Below are positions 43,553 to 51,543 of a DNA stretch of 64,000 nucleotides, one piece after another. Source of the DNA: Azoarcus olearius (GTDB taxonomy: Bacteria; Pseudomonadota; Gammaproteobacteria; Burkholderiales; Rhodocyclaceae). Below the pieces are notes generated by a model. That model worked only from the letters and a program-made list of their open reading frames with translations. It was not told where the DNA came from and ran no database searches. Each line of letters starts with the position of its first letter. Within the stretch, counting starts at the first letter, position 1. The DNA is taken from NCBI RefSeq assembly GCF_001682385.1, contig NZ_CP016210.1:310001-374000 (forward strand), in the 5' to 3' direction. Position numbers and translations under genes: made by a program.

Positions 43553-45411
43553 CCGCCCGTCTTCCGATCGAGCCGTCGTCCGCGACCCCCTCCGCCTCCA
43601 CCCCGGGAGCCTCCACCATGCTTTCGCCCCGCCTCGTGCTCGGCGTCTTTCTCGCGCTGCTGGCCGTGGCCCCGCTGGTGCTGCCGCCGTTCTACGTGAC
43701 GCTCTTGAACTACATCGGTCTGTACGCCATGGTCGCGCTCGGCCTGGTGCTCTTGACCGGCGTCGGCGGCCTCACCAGCTTCGGCCAGGCCGCCTTCGTG
43801 GGGCTGGGCGCCTACACCACGGCGCTGCTGTGCACCGCCACCGATCTGCCCGCCTGGCTCGCCTGGGCGGGCGGCTCACCCTGGCTCGCGCTGGTCGTCG
43901 GCCTCGCCTTCACCGCCGTGGTGGCGGTGGTGCTCGGTTCGCTCACCCTCAAGCTCTCCGGCCACTACCTGCCGCTGGGCACCATCGCCTGGGGGATTTC
44001 GCTGTACTTCCTCTTCGGCACCATGGAAAGCCTGGGCGGCCACACCGGCCTCACCGGCATTCCGCCGATCTCGATCTTCGGATGGGTGCTCGACCAGGGC
44101 GAAGAGATCTACTACCTCATCTGGGTCTTCCTGCTCGCCGCGGTCTTCACCACCCAGAACCTGCTCGATTCCCGCGAAGGCCGCGCGATCCGCGCCTTGA
44201 AGGGCGGCATGGTGATGGCCGAAGCGATGGGCGTCGATACCTCGCGCTCGCGCATGATCATCTTCGTGATCGCCGCGCTGCACGCCTGCGCCTCGGGCTG
44301 GCTCTACGCCCACATGCAGCGCTTCGTCAATCCGACCCCGTTCGGGCTGCACATCGGCATCGAGTACCTCTTCATGGCGGTGGTCGGCGGCGCCGGTCAC
44401 GTCTGGGGCGCGCTGGTCGGCGCCGGCGTCATCACCGTGTTGAAGCAGTGGCTGCAGGACCTCCTGCCGCGCCTCTTCGGCCAGTCGGGCAACTTCGAAG
44501 TCATCGTCTTCGGCCTGATGATGGTGATCGTGCTGCAACGCGCCCGCGACGGCCTGTGGCCCATCCTCACCAAGCTGGTGCCGGTCAAGGCCAGGCGCAA
44601 GACGCTGGACGCCGCCGCCAAGGAACTGCCGCGCCGCGAACTCCCGGGCAAAGGCGAGCTGATCCTCGAAGCGAAGAACGTCACCCGCAAGTTCGGCGGG
44701 CTCATCGCCAACAACAACATGAGCCTGGAAGTGAAGGCGGGCGAGATCCTCGCGCTGATCGGCCCCAACGGCGCGGGCAAGAGCACCATGTTCAACCAGA
44801 TCTCGGGCGTCGACACCCCGACCTCGGGCGAGGTCCTCTTCCGCGGCAAGCCGGTGGCCGGTCACGACTCGCGCGAGATCGCACGGATGGGCATGAGCCG
44901 CAGCTTCCAGCACGTGAAGCTGCTCCCGACCATGAGTGTGCTCGAGAACGTCGCCATCGGCGGCCACCTGCGCGGCGACAAGGGCGTGCTCAGCGCCGCC
45001 TGGCGCATGGACCGCGAAGAAGAAGCGCGCCTGCTCGCAGAAGCCGCCCGCCAGATCGAACGCGTGGGCTTGGCCGAACACATGTTCGACGAAGCCGGCA
45101 GCCTCGCGCTCGGCCAGCAGCGCATCCTCGAGATCGCAAGAGCGCTCTGCTCCGACCCCTGCCTGCTGCTGCTCGATGAGCCCGCCGCGGGGCTGCGCTT
45201 CAAGGAGAAGGAAGCGCTCGGCGAGCTGCTGAAGAAACTCAAAGCCGAAGGCATGGCGATCCTCTTGGTCGAACACGACATGGACTTCGTGATGGGGCTG
45301 GTCGATCGGGTGGTGGTGATGGAGTTCGGCGAGAAGATCGCCGAGGGCCTGCCGGAGGACGTGCAGAAGGATCCGAAGGTGCTCGAAGCCTACCTGGGCG
45401 GGGTGGAGTGA
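43549..45411 (+). CDS. Fused LivM-type permease and LivG-type ATPase
   Basis: This 620-aa protein joins an N-terminal LivM permease (residues about 25-335; [58 protein letters not shown]) to a C-terminal ATPase (about 365-620). The ATPase has Walker [10 protein letters not shown] near residue 405, the LivG-type signature [16 protein letters not shown], Walker [11 protein letters not shown] and H-loop VEHDMDF. These are usually separate genes. The membrane part and ATPase are joined by a basic linker ([19 protein letters not shown]). It is coupled to LivF by TGATG. Confidence 0.9.
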   Translation: MTARLPIEPSSATPSASTPGASTMLSPRLVLGVFLALLAVAPLVLPPFYVTLLNYIGLYAMVALGLVLLTGVGGLTSFGQAAFVGLGAYTTALLCTATDLPAWLAWAGGSPWLALVVGLAFTAVVAVVLGSLTLKLSGHYLPLGTIAWGISLYFLFGTMESLGGHTGLTGIPPISIFGWVLDQGEEIYYLIWVFLLAAVFTTQNLLDSREGRAIRALKGGMVMAEAMGVDTSRSRMIIFVIAALHACASGWLYAHMQRFVNPTPFGLHIGIEYLFMAVVGGAGHVWGALVGAGVITVLKQWLQDLLPRLFGQSGNFEVIVFGLMMVIVLQRARDGLWPILTKLVPVKARRKTLDAAAKELPRRELPGKGELILEAKNVTRKFGGLIANNNMSLEVKAGEILALIGPNGAGKSTMFNQISGVDTPTSGEVLFRGKPVAGHDSREIARMGMSRSFQHVKLLPTMSVLENVAIGGHLRGDKGVLSAAWRMDREEEARLLAEAARQIERVGLAEHMFDEAGSLALGQQRILEIARALCSDPCLLLLDEPAAGLRFKEKEALGELLKKLKAEGMAILLVEHDMDFVMGLVDRVVVMEFGEKIAEGLPEDVQKDPKVLEAYLGGVE

Positions 45412-46172
45412 TGGCGAACGAAACGAAGAACAAGGTGCTGGAGATCCAGGACCTGTGCGTGGCCTACGGCAAGGTCGAAGCCTTGACCAACGCCAACCTC
45501 ACCGTGGGCGAAGGCCAGATCGTCACCGTGATCGGCCCCAACGGCGCGGGCAAGACGACGATGCTGTCCGCGATCATGGGGGTGCTCAACTCCAAGGGCA
45601 AAGTCGCTTTCGACGGCAGCATCGAAGCGGTGCCGGAAGTCGAGCGGATGGTCGCGCGCGGCATGAACCTCGTGCCCGAGAAGCGCGAACTCTTCGGCGA
45701 GATGACCGTGGAAGACAACCTGACGCTGGGCGCCTTCCAGCGCTACCGCATGGGCAAGCGCGACCACGGTCAGACGATGGAAGAGGTGTATCACCTCTTC
45801 CCGCGCCTCAAAGAACGACGCAGCCAGCTCGCCGGCACGCTCTCCGGCGGCGAGCGCCAGATGCTGGCCGTGGGCCGCGCGCTGATGGCCAAGCCCAAGC
45901 TCTTGATGCTGGACGAACCGAGCCTGGGCCTGGCGCCACTGATCGTGCGGGAAATCTTCCGGATCATCGCGGAGCTGAGAAAGCGCGGCGTGTCGATCCT
46001 GCTGGTGGAGCAGAACGCACGGGCGGCGCTGCAGGTGGCGGACTACGCGTACGTGCTCGAGACCGGGCAGATCGCGATGGAAGGGCCGGCGGCGCAGCTG
46101 AAGGATGACCCGCGGGTGATCGAGGCGTACCTGGGGCTGGGGGGCAAGCATCAGGAGATGTTGGCGACTTGA
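45411..46172 (+). CDS. Branched-chain-type ABC ATPase, LivF family
   Basis: This 253-aa ATPase has Walker A GPNGAGKTT, signature GTLSGGERQMLAVGRAL, Walker B LMLDEPSLGLAP and the LivF-type C-terminus (LEGP/ MEGPAAQLKDDPRVIEAYLG). It is the second ATPase of the heterodimer with the fused LivMG protein. The ATG at 45411 overlaps the preceding stop; GTG 45408 is an alternative. A diverged palindromic repeat starts 8 bp after the stop and may end the transcript. Confidence 0.9.
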   Translation: MANETKNKVLEIQDLCVAYGKVEALTNANLTVGEGQIVTVIGPNGAGKTTMLSAIMGVLNSKGKVAFDGSIEAVPEVERMVARGMNLVPEKRELFGEMTVEDNLTLGAFQRYRMGKRDHGQTMEEVYHLFPRLKERRSQLAGTLSGGERQMLAVGRALMAKPKLLMLDEPSLGLAPLIVREIFRIIAELRKRGVSILLVEQNARAALQVADYAYVLETGQIAMEGPAAQLKDDPRVIEAYLGLGGKHQEMLAT

Positions 46173-46180
46173 TGGGTTTG

Positions 46181-46266
46181 CTCCCTCCCCTTCAAGGGGA
46201 GGGCTGGGGTGGGGATGGGGTTTCGCTCTGCTGTTCGCTGAACCCAACCCCATCCCCCTCCTAACC
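46181..46266. repeat. Palindromic repeat, copy 3 (diverged, right end lost or displaced)
   Basis: The left hairpin and G-rich inner arm are identical to those of copy 1 (through TGGGGATGGGGTT), the centre is different (TCGCTCTGCTGTTCGCTG), and the C-rich inner arm (AACCCCATCCCCCTCC) follows. The right terminal hairpin is missing here; a degenerate similar stretch (CCCCCGACGGGGAGG) occurs about 70 bp further on near 46335-46345. Confidence 0.8.
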
Positions 46267-46592
46267 AGTAGTCTCGGCTTCGCCTCGCCGCTTCTCCGCC
46301 GGTGAGCAGTGCTCGCCGAAACCCCGCCCTTACCCCCGACGGGGAGGCAGTAGACCGGCCCAGTCACCGTTGGACCAGCGTTCGGCGATATTCGGCCCTG
46401 TTCGGCCCAACTGGGCACGTGGCCCCGCGAGGCCGTCGTCCGGCACCCAATTCGATCAAAGGAGGACGGGTCGGAATCACTCCGACGAAAGCGGTAGCAG
46501 CGACTTCTCTTTCAACTCTTTTCCACACGCGCCGTACTTGTATGCAGAATGCCACGACCGGATGTTACCGCCTGCCCCGAATCCCGCGACGG
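46267..46592. other. Intergenic stretch before the HU gene, no supported gene
   Basis: About 330 bp with no convincing coding sequence. It holds three spaced TTCGGC units (near 46381-46410), a small perfect hairpin GTCGGA-ATCAC-TCCGAC (46470-46486) and a Shine-Dalgarno-like GGAGGA at 46461 without a following ORF of note. An unannotated small RNA is possible but unsupported. Confidence 0.4.
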
Positions 46593-46601
46593 TGCTAGAA
46601 T
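46593..46601 (+). promoter_or_regulatory. Extended -10 promoter of the HU gene
   Basis: TGCTAGAAT is an extended -10 box (TGn plus TAGAAT) 49 bp upstream of the HU ATG. The -35 region is poor (TGCCCC at 17 bp), consistent with an extended -10 promoter. Confidence 0.5.
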
Positions 46602-46649
46602 CCGGCGCGTAGAACCACATCACTTCCCTAATACCAATCGAGGAAAAGC

Positions 46650-46925
46650 ATGAACAAAGGTGAATTCGTCGAAGCCCTGGCCGACCGTCTGGACGTATCC
46701 CGCGCTCAAGCTGACCGCGCCCTGTCCGCCGTGCTCGACATCATCTCCGAGCAACTCGGCAAGGGTGAAAAAGTGGCGTTTACCGGCTTCGGCTCTTTCG
46801 AGGTTTCCGAGCGTGCAGCGCGTACCGGTCGCAACCCGCAGACCGGCGCAACCATCGACATCGCGGCGTCCAGCGTGCCGAAGTTCACGGCCGGTGCCAC
46901 GCTGAAGGCTGCAGTCAACAAGTAA
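46650..46925 (+). CDS. hupB: HU-family DNA-binding protein
   Basis: This 91-aa nucleoid protein (MNKGEFVEALADRLDVSRAQADRAL; FTGFGSFEVSERAARTGRNPQTG) is a canonical HU subunit that binds and bends DNA without strong sequence preference. The RNPQTG arm motif and the length are typical of HU rather than IHF. The ATG at 46650 follows GAGGAAAAGC. It is monocistronic, with its own promoter and terminator. The symbol is by convention. Confidence 0.92.
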   Translation: MNKGEFVEALADRLDVSRAQADRALSAVLDIISEQLGKGEKVAFTGFGSFEVSERAARTGRNPQTGATIDIAASSVPKFTAGATLKAAVNK

Positions 46926-46948
46926 TACCGCCTGTTCCTCGTTTTCGG

Positions 46949-46990
46949 ACGGCCCTCGCAACCTAAGTTGCCGGGCCGTTTGCATTTTTT
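46949..46990 (+). terminator. Rho-independent terminator of the HU gene
   Basis: ACGGCCC..CGCAAC - CTAA - GTTGC..GGGCCGT forms a long interrupted stem starting 24 nt after the stop, followed by TTGCATTTTTT. The position and T-run are what is expected for an intrinsic terminator. Confidence 0.8.
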
Positions 46991-47013
46991 CGGCCTCGCG
47001 GCTGAAAAGCGGG

Positions 47014-47019
47014 TATAAT
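47014..47019 (+). promoter_or_regulatory. Consensus -10 box of the helicase gene
   Basis: A perfect TATAAT lies about 350 nt upstream of the helicase ATG, just past the HU terminator. There is no clear -35 at 16-18 bp. Start of transcription is expected near 47026. Confidence 0.55.
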
Positions 47020-47025
47020 CCGCCG

Positions 47026-47368
47026 CGTTGTGCAATGCAGCAGCAGGGCCATCCAGATCCAGCAGCGGGCAAATCCCGCCGCTCCGGCCCCAGGGACTGT
47101 ATCCACAGCCCCATCGCCCCCGACCTCCCGCCGAACTCCATTCGTTCTCCCGATCGTCTGGCATCGTGACAACCGGTTGGTGCCGATGCGCGGTCGAGCC
47201 GGCATGTGTGTTCTCCATGTCGTAGTCGACCGGCCCACGCCCATCGCGCGCTTGTCGCCTTTGCGTCCGTCCTCGTGAACCGAGCACGGGCGGTGCGATG
47301 TCTTGCGGTCCGCTTCCGCGGATCCCAACCCGGCCCGGCCACAAGTCGGTCCGAAATTAGGAAGACAG
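47026..47368 (+). other. Long 5' leader of the RhlE-type helicase gene
   Basis: About 340 nt separates the TATAAT box from the ATG. No ORF with a ribosome site is convincing. It contains hairpin-forming stretches such as GCGGG-CAAAT-CCCGC (near 47066) and TCCGC-TTCC-GCGGA (near 47312). Long structured leaders are known to regulate RNA-helicase mRNAs such as deaD/csdA; this leader may have a similar autoregulatory or cold-responsive role. Confidence 0.45.
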
Positions 47369-48712
47369 ATGACTTTCCACGCTCTCGGCCTCGCCGAAGA
47401 ACTCATTGCCGCCGTTGAACAGAGCGGCTACACCACGCCGACCCCGGTGCAGGAACAGGCCATTCCGGCCGCCATCGCCGGTGGCGACCTGCTGGTGTCC
47501 TCGCACACCGGCAGCGGCAAGACGGCCGCGTTCACGCTGCCCTCGCTGCACCGCCTGGTCGGCCGCCGCCCGGCGCCGAACAGCGGCCCCCGCGTGCTGG
47601 TGCTTACGCCCACCCGCGAACTCGCCCAGCAAGTTGAAGAGGCGGTGAAGACCTACGGCCGCGCGCTGCGCTGGCTGAACACCGCCTGCCTGGTCGGCGG
47701 TGCGCCCTTCTTTGCCCAGGTCAAGCAGCTCAGCCGTCCGGTCGACGTGGTCGTCGCCACGCCGGGCCGTCTGCTCGACCACCTCAACCGCCGCAAGCTC
47801 AAGCTGTCGGACGTCGAAACCCTGGTGCTGGACGAAGCCGACCGCATGCTCGACATGGGTTTTGCCGAGGACATCGAGGCCATCGTCGGCGCGATTCCGG
47901 CCAGCCGCCAGACCCTGCTGTTCTCGGCCACGCTGGACGGCGTGGTCGGCGCGCTCGCCAACAAGCTCACCCGCAACCCGCAGCGCATCGAGATCGCCAG
48001 CACCGAAGCCAAGCGCGGCAACATCGAGCAGCGCCTGATGTTTGCGGACGACATGGGCCACAAGAGCCGCCTGCTCGAAGCCCTGCTCGGCACCGACGGC
48101 CTGCAGCAGGCGGTGGTGTTCACCGCCACCAAGAAGAGTGCCGACGAGCTGTCGCTGAGCCTGCAGGAAAAGGGTTTCTCCGCCGCTGCGCTGCATGGCG
48201 ACATGCACCAGACGGTGCGTAACCGCACGCTGCAGCGCCTGCGCCAGGGCCGTATCGGCGTGCTGGTGGCCACCGACGTCGCGGCGCGCGGCATCGACGT
48301 CGCCGGCATCAGCCACGTCATCAACTTCGACCCGCCGCGCCAAGTGGAAGACTATGTGCACCGCATCGGCCGTACCGGCCGTGCCGGCCGCGACGGCATC
48401 GCGATCACGCTGTCGGGTCCGCGCGAAACCGGGCTGATCCGTGCGATCGAGCGTTTCACCGGCGACCGTCTCGCGGTCCACACCATCCCCGGTCTGGAGC
48501 CGGCGCCGCGGCGCCCGTCCGCGCCGCGTCCCGGTGGCCCGGGTCGTCGCTTCGGCAGCGGCGGCAAGCCGGGTGGCGGCTTTGGTGGCCGCAGTGAGGG
48601 TGGCTACGGCGGTCGCGGTGAAGGTGGTCGTGGCGCTTATGGCCGCGACGGCCATGCGACCCGCAATGAGCGCAGCCACGGCGACCGGCGTGACCGCGGT
48701 CCGCGCGGCTGA
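47369..48712 (+). CDS. rhlE: DEAD-box ATP-dependent RNA helicase, RhlE-like
   Basis: This 447-aa helicase has the Q motif (YTTPTPVQEQAIP), Walker A SHTGSGKT (residues 45-52), PTRELA, the DEAD box (LVLDEADRMLDMGF), SAT, and HRIGRTGRAGR. The C-terminal 75 residues are a disordered Gly/Arg tail (GGGFGGRSEGGYGGRGEGG) that binds RNA. The ATG at 47369 follows AGGAAGACAG. RhlE-type enzymes remodel ribosomal and mRNA structures, often at low temperature. Transcription ends at a strong bidirectional terminator shared with nusB. Confidence 0.9.
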   Translation: MTFHALGLAEELIAAVEQSGYTTPTPVQEQAIPAAIAGGDLLVSSHTGSGKTAAFTLPSLHRLVGRRPAPNSGPRVLVLTPTRELAQQVEEAVKTYGRALRWLNTACLVGGAPFFAQVKQLSRPVDVVVATPGRLLDHLNRRKLKLSDVETLVLDEADRMLDMGFAEDIEAIVGAIPASRQTLLFSATLDGVVGALANKLTRNPQRIEIASTEAKRGNIEQRLMFADDMGHKSRLLEALLGTDGLQQAVVFTATKKSADELSLSLQEKGFSAAALHGDMHQTVRNRTLQRLRQGRIGVLVATDVAARGIDVAGISHVINFDPPRQVEDYVHRIGRTGRAGRDGIAITLSGPRETGLIRAIERFTGDRLAVHTIPGLEPAPRRPSAPRPGGPGRRFGSGGKPGGGFGGRSEGGYGGRGEGGRGAYGRDGHATRNERSHGDRRDRGPRG

Positions 48713-48730
48713 GCACTGCCTGGTTGAATG

Positions 48731-48760
48731 AAAAAAGCCCGCTGTGTAGCGGGCTTTTTT
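48731..48760. terminator. Bidirectional terminator between rhlE and nusB
   Basis: A6-GCCCGCT-GTGT-AGCGGGC-T6 is a perfect 7-bp GC stem flanked by A and T runs, so it can end transcripts from both strands. It lies 18 nt after the rhlE stop and about 36 nt after the nusB stop on the other strand. Confidence 0.92.
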
Positions 48761-48796
48761 CTTGGGCAGGCGCCGAATGGCAGCGCGGAACCGGCT

Positions 48797-49264
48797 TCAG
48801 GCCTGGCCGTCGCCCGCGTCCTTCTTGGCGCGCGCGGCTTCTACCTCGATGCTGCGCAGGCGCGCCGCGAGCTTGTCGAGCACGCCATTGACGAAGCGGT
48901 GGCCGTCGGTGCCGCCGTAGGCCTTGGCGAGTTCGATCGCCTCGTTGATCACGACCCGGTAGGGCGTCTCGATGTTGTGCTTGAGTTCGTGGGTGCCGAG
49001 CAGCAGGATCGCGCGTTCGATCGGCGACAGCTCCTCGATCGGGCGATGGATGAAGGGCGAGAACTCGTCCTGCAGCGCGCCGACGTTATCCAGCGTGCCG
49101 CGCAGCAGCATCACGAAGAGTTCGCGATCCACCTTGTCGAAATCGGCCGCTTCCGCTTCCACGTGGGCTTCGACCACCTGGGGCGAATTGCCCGACAGCA
49201 GCCACTGGTAAACGCCCTGCAGCGCTAGTTCGCGCGCGCGCCGGCGCGCCATCCGGCTGCTCAT
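48797..49264 (-). CDS. nusB: Transcription antitermination protein NusB
   Basis: This 155-aa all-helical protein ([72 protein letters not shown]) is a clear NusB. With NusE it binds boxA RNA for rRNA antitermination. It overlaps ribH by 4 bp (ATGA), the standard ribH-nusB arrangement. Confidence 0.96.
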   Translation of the reverse strand: MSSRMARRRARELALQGVYQWLLSGNSPQVVEAHVEAEAADFDKVDRELFVMLLRGTLDNVGALQDEFSPFIHRPIEELSPIERAILLLGTHELKHNIETPYRVVINEAIELAKAYGGTDGHRFVNGVLDKLAARLRSIEVEAARAKKDAGDGQA

Positions 49265-49731
49265 TGCAGGACCTTCAGCAGGTTGGCCATCTCCACCGCG
49301 GCGCGCGCGCAGTCGCTGCCTTTTTCCTGCATGCGGGCCAGCGCCTGGTCGTCGTCTTCGGTGGTCAGCACGCCGTTGGCGATCGGAATGCCGGTGTCCA
49401 GGCCGATGCGGGTGATGCCGGCGCCCATTTCGTTGGAGACGAGTTCGAAGTGGTAGGTCTCGCCGCGGATCACCGCGCCGAGCGCGATCAGCGCGTCGAA
49501 CTTGCCGCTCTGCCCCATCTTCTGCAGCACCAGCGGGATTTCCAGCGCGCCGGGCACGGTGGCGATGCGGATCAGTTCGGGCGACACGCCGAGCTTCTGC
49601 AGCTCTTCGGTACAGGCGGACAGCAGCCCTTCGCAGACGTCCTGATTGAAGCGGCTCATGACGATGCCGACGCGCAGGCCTTTGCCGTTGAGGTCGGATT
49701 CGAATTCAGCGATGTTGTCGTAACGGGCCAT
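49261..49731 (-). CDS. ribH: 6,7-dimethyl-8-ribityllumazine synthase
   Basis: This 156-aa enzyme joins the ribityl-uracil and dihydroxybutanone phosphate to lumazine. The motifs [18 protein letters not shown] and [14 protein letters not shown] are present. It forms icosahedral or decameric shells in other species. It follows ribBA by 51 bp and overlaps nusB. Confidence 0.96.
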   Translation of the reverse strand: MARYDNIAEFESDLNGKGLRVGIVMSRFNQDVCEGLLSACTEELQKLGVSPELIRIATVPGALEIPLVLQKMGQSGKFDALIALGAVIRGETYHFELVSNEMGAGITRIGLDTGIPIANGVLTTEDDDQALARMQEKGSDCARAAVEMANLLKVLQ

Positions 49732-49782
49732 GGTGTGAAGTGTTCTGTGGGTGGAGAGGCGCCGCGCAGGGCGCCGTTGTTG

Positions 49783-50874
49783 TCAGGGCTTTTCGACGAA
49801 GCCGGTGATTTCGAGGCCGAAGCCGGCCATGCTGGGGATTTTGCGCGGATTGGCGAGCAGGCGCATGCGCCCCACGCCGAGCGCCCGGAGGATCTGGGCG
49901 CCGACGCCGAACAGGCGCGGGTCCCATTTCACCGGACGTTCGACCGTGGTGCCGGTGAGGCTGGCGAGCAGGTCGGTGCCGGACTGCGGGCGGTACAACA
50001 GCACGATGGCGCCGGCTTCGGCCTTCGCGATCGCGGCCAGCGCGTCGTTCACCGGGAAGCTGTGCTTGCCGCTGGCGGGGTCGAGGAAGTCGACCACCGA
50101 GATCGGCTCGTGCACCCGCACCAGGGTTTCGCGGTCCGGGCTGATTTCGCCGCGCGTCAGCGCGAAGTGGATGTCGCCCGAGGTACGGTCTTCGAAGGCG
50201 GACAGACGGAAGCGGCCGTGCGGCGTGTCCACATCCTTTTCGGTGACCTTCTCGACCAGGTGTTCGGTGGCCGCGCGGTACTCGATCAGGTCGCGGATCG
50301 CGCCGATCTTGAGGCCGTGCTGGGCAGCGAACTCGATCAGGTCGGGCAGCCGCGCCATGGTGCCGTCGTCCTTGAGGATCTCGCAGATCACCGCGGCGGG
50401 TTCCAGTCCGGCGAGCTGGGCGAGGTCGCAGCCGGCTTCGGTGTGGCCGGCGCGGATCAGCACGCCGCCCTTCTGCGCGGTAAGCGGGAAGATGTGGCCG
50501 GGCATCACGATGTCGTCCGGCTTGGCGTGGCGGGCGACCGCCACCTGCACGGTGCGCGAGCGGTCGTGCGCCGAGATGCCGGTGGTGACGCCGGTGGCGG
50601 CTTCGATCGACGCGGTGAAGGCGGTGCCGTGCGGGGTGCGGTTGTTGCGCACCATCTGCTCCAGGCCGAGCTGGCGGCAGCGTTCGTCGGTCAGCGTCAG
50701 GCACACGAGGCCACGGCAGTGCGTGACCATGAAGTTGATCGCTTCCGGGGTGACGAATTCGGCGGCGAGGACCACATCGCCCTCGTTTTCGCGGTCTTCC
50801 TCGTCGACGAGGATGACCATCTTGCCGGCACGGATGTCGGCGATGATCTCGCTGATGGGGGAAAGTGCGCTCAT
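49783..50874 (-). CDS. ribBA: RibB with degenerate GTP cyclohydrolase II-like domain (RibBA type)
   Basis: This 363-aa protein has an N-terminal dihydroxybutanone-phosphate synthase (ILVDEEDRENEGDVV, TPHGTAFTASIEA, RAGHTEAGCDLAQLAG; residues 1-200). Its C-terminal domain has the GTP cyclohydrolase II length but lacks the zinc Cys set: no Cys occurs after residue about 165, where GDVFGSLRCDCG would be expected. So it is active as RibB but very probably not as RibA, and another RibA should exist elsewhere. It overlaps ribE by 4 bp. Confidence 0.9.
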   Translation of the reverse strand: MSALSPISEIIADIRAGKMVILVDEEDRENEGDVVLAAEFVTPEAINFMVTHCRGLVCLTLTDERCRQLGLEQMVRNNRTPHGTAFTASIEAATGVTTGISAHDRSRTVQVAVARHAKPDDIVMPGHIFPLTAQKGGVLIRAGHTEAGCDLAQLAGLEPAAVICEILKDDGTMARLPDLIEFAAQHGLKIGAIRDLIEYRAATEHLVEKVTEKDVDTPHGRFRLSAFEDRTSGDIHFALTRGEISPDRETLVRVHEPISVVDFLDPASGKHSFPVNDALAAIAKAEAGAIVLLYRPQSGTDLLASLTGTTVERPVKWDPRLFGVGAQILRALGVGRMRLLANPRKIPSMAGFGLEITGFVEKP

Positions 50875-51485
50875 GGCTTGTCCTTGGATTCTTCTTCGCG
50901 CCAGGCGAGCATGCGTTCGACGTAGCGGGCGATCAGGTCGATCTCGAGATTGACCCGGCTGCCCGCCTTGAGATGCTTGAGGTTGGTCACCGCCACGGTG
51001 TGCGGGATCAGGTTGATCGAGAAGTCCGGCCCTTCGACGCGATTGACCGTAAGGCTGACGCCGTTGACGGTGACCGAGCCCTTCTTGGCGATGTAACCGG
51101 CGATGGCGCCCGGGGCGCGGATCACCAGCTCATGGCTTTCGCCGATCGGGGCGAACTTCAGCACTTCGCCCACGCCGTCCACATGGCCGGTGACGAGGTG
51201 GCCGCCGAGGCGGTCCGACAGCTGCAGCGCCTTTTCCAGATTGACTTCGCTGCCCTCGACGTCGAGGCCGACGGTGCAGTTGAGCGTCTCGCGCGAGACG
51301 TCGAAGCGGACGCGCGGGCCATCGCGCTCGATCACGGTGAGGCAGACGCCGCTGTTGGCGATGCTGTCGCCGATCTGCACGTCGGCGAGGTCGAGGCCGG
51401 CGGTGTCTACCGTGAGCCGCAGGCCGTCGGCCAGCGGTTCGATGCGTTCAATACGGCCGCAAGCGGCCACAATGCCGGAGAACAT
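50871..51485 (-). CDS. ribE: Riboflavin synthase alpha subunit
   Basis: This 204-aa enzyme has the two-barrel repeat (MFSGIV...GDSIANSGVCLTVIE and GGHLVTGHVDGVGEV...GSVTVNGVSLTVNRVE). It dismutates two lumazines to riboflavin. It is the first gene of ribE-ribBA-ribH-nusB. The 58-bp gap upstream is too short for an FMN riboswitch and I see none. Confidence 0.95.
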   Translation of the reverse strand: MFSGIVAACGRIERIEPLADGLRLTVDTAGLDLADVQIGDSIANSGVCLTVIERDGPRVRFDVSRETLNCTVGLDVEGSEVNLEKALQLSDRLGGHLVTGHVDGVGEVLKFAPIGESHELVIRAPGAIAGYIAKKGSVTVNGVSLTVNRVEGPDFSINLIPHTVAVTNLKHLKAGSRVNLEIDLIARYVERMLAWREEESKDKP

Positions 51486-51543
51486 GAAGGGACTGACGGA
51501 AAAGGGGAAAGCGGGATTGTAGGCGAAAACCGCGGTGGGTTTC

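Noticed and set aside
46302-46598. A 98-codon frame upstream of the HU gene
   Set aside because: No ribosome site, no family resemblance, and it overlaps the degenerate repeat and HU promoter region.
51486-51543. FMN riboswitch upstream of ribE
   Set aside because: Only 58 bp separate dsbD and ribE, which is too short, and no RFN-type conserved boxes are visible.
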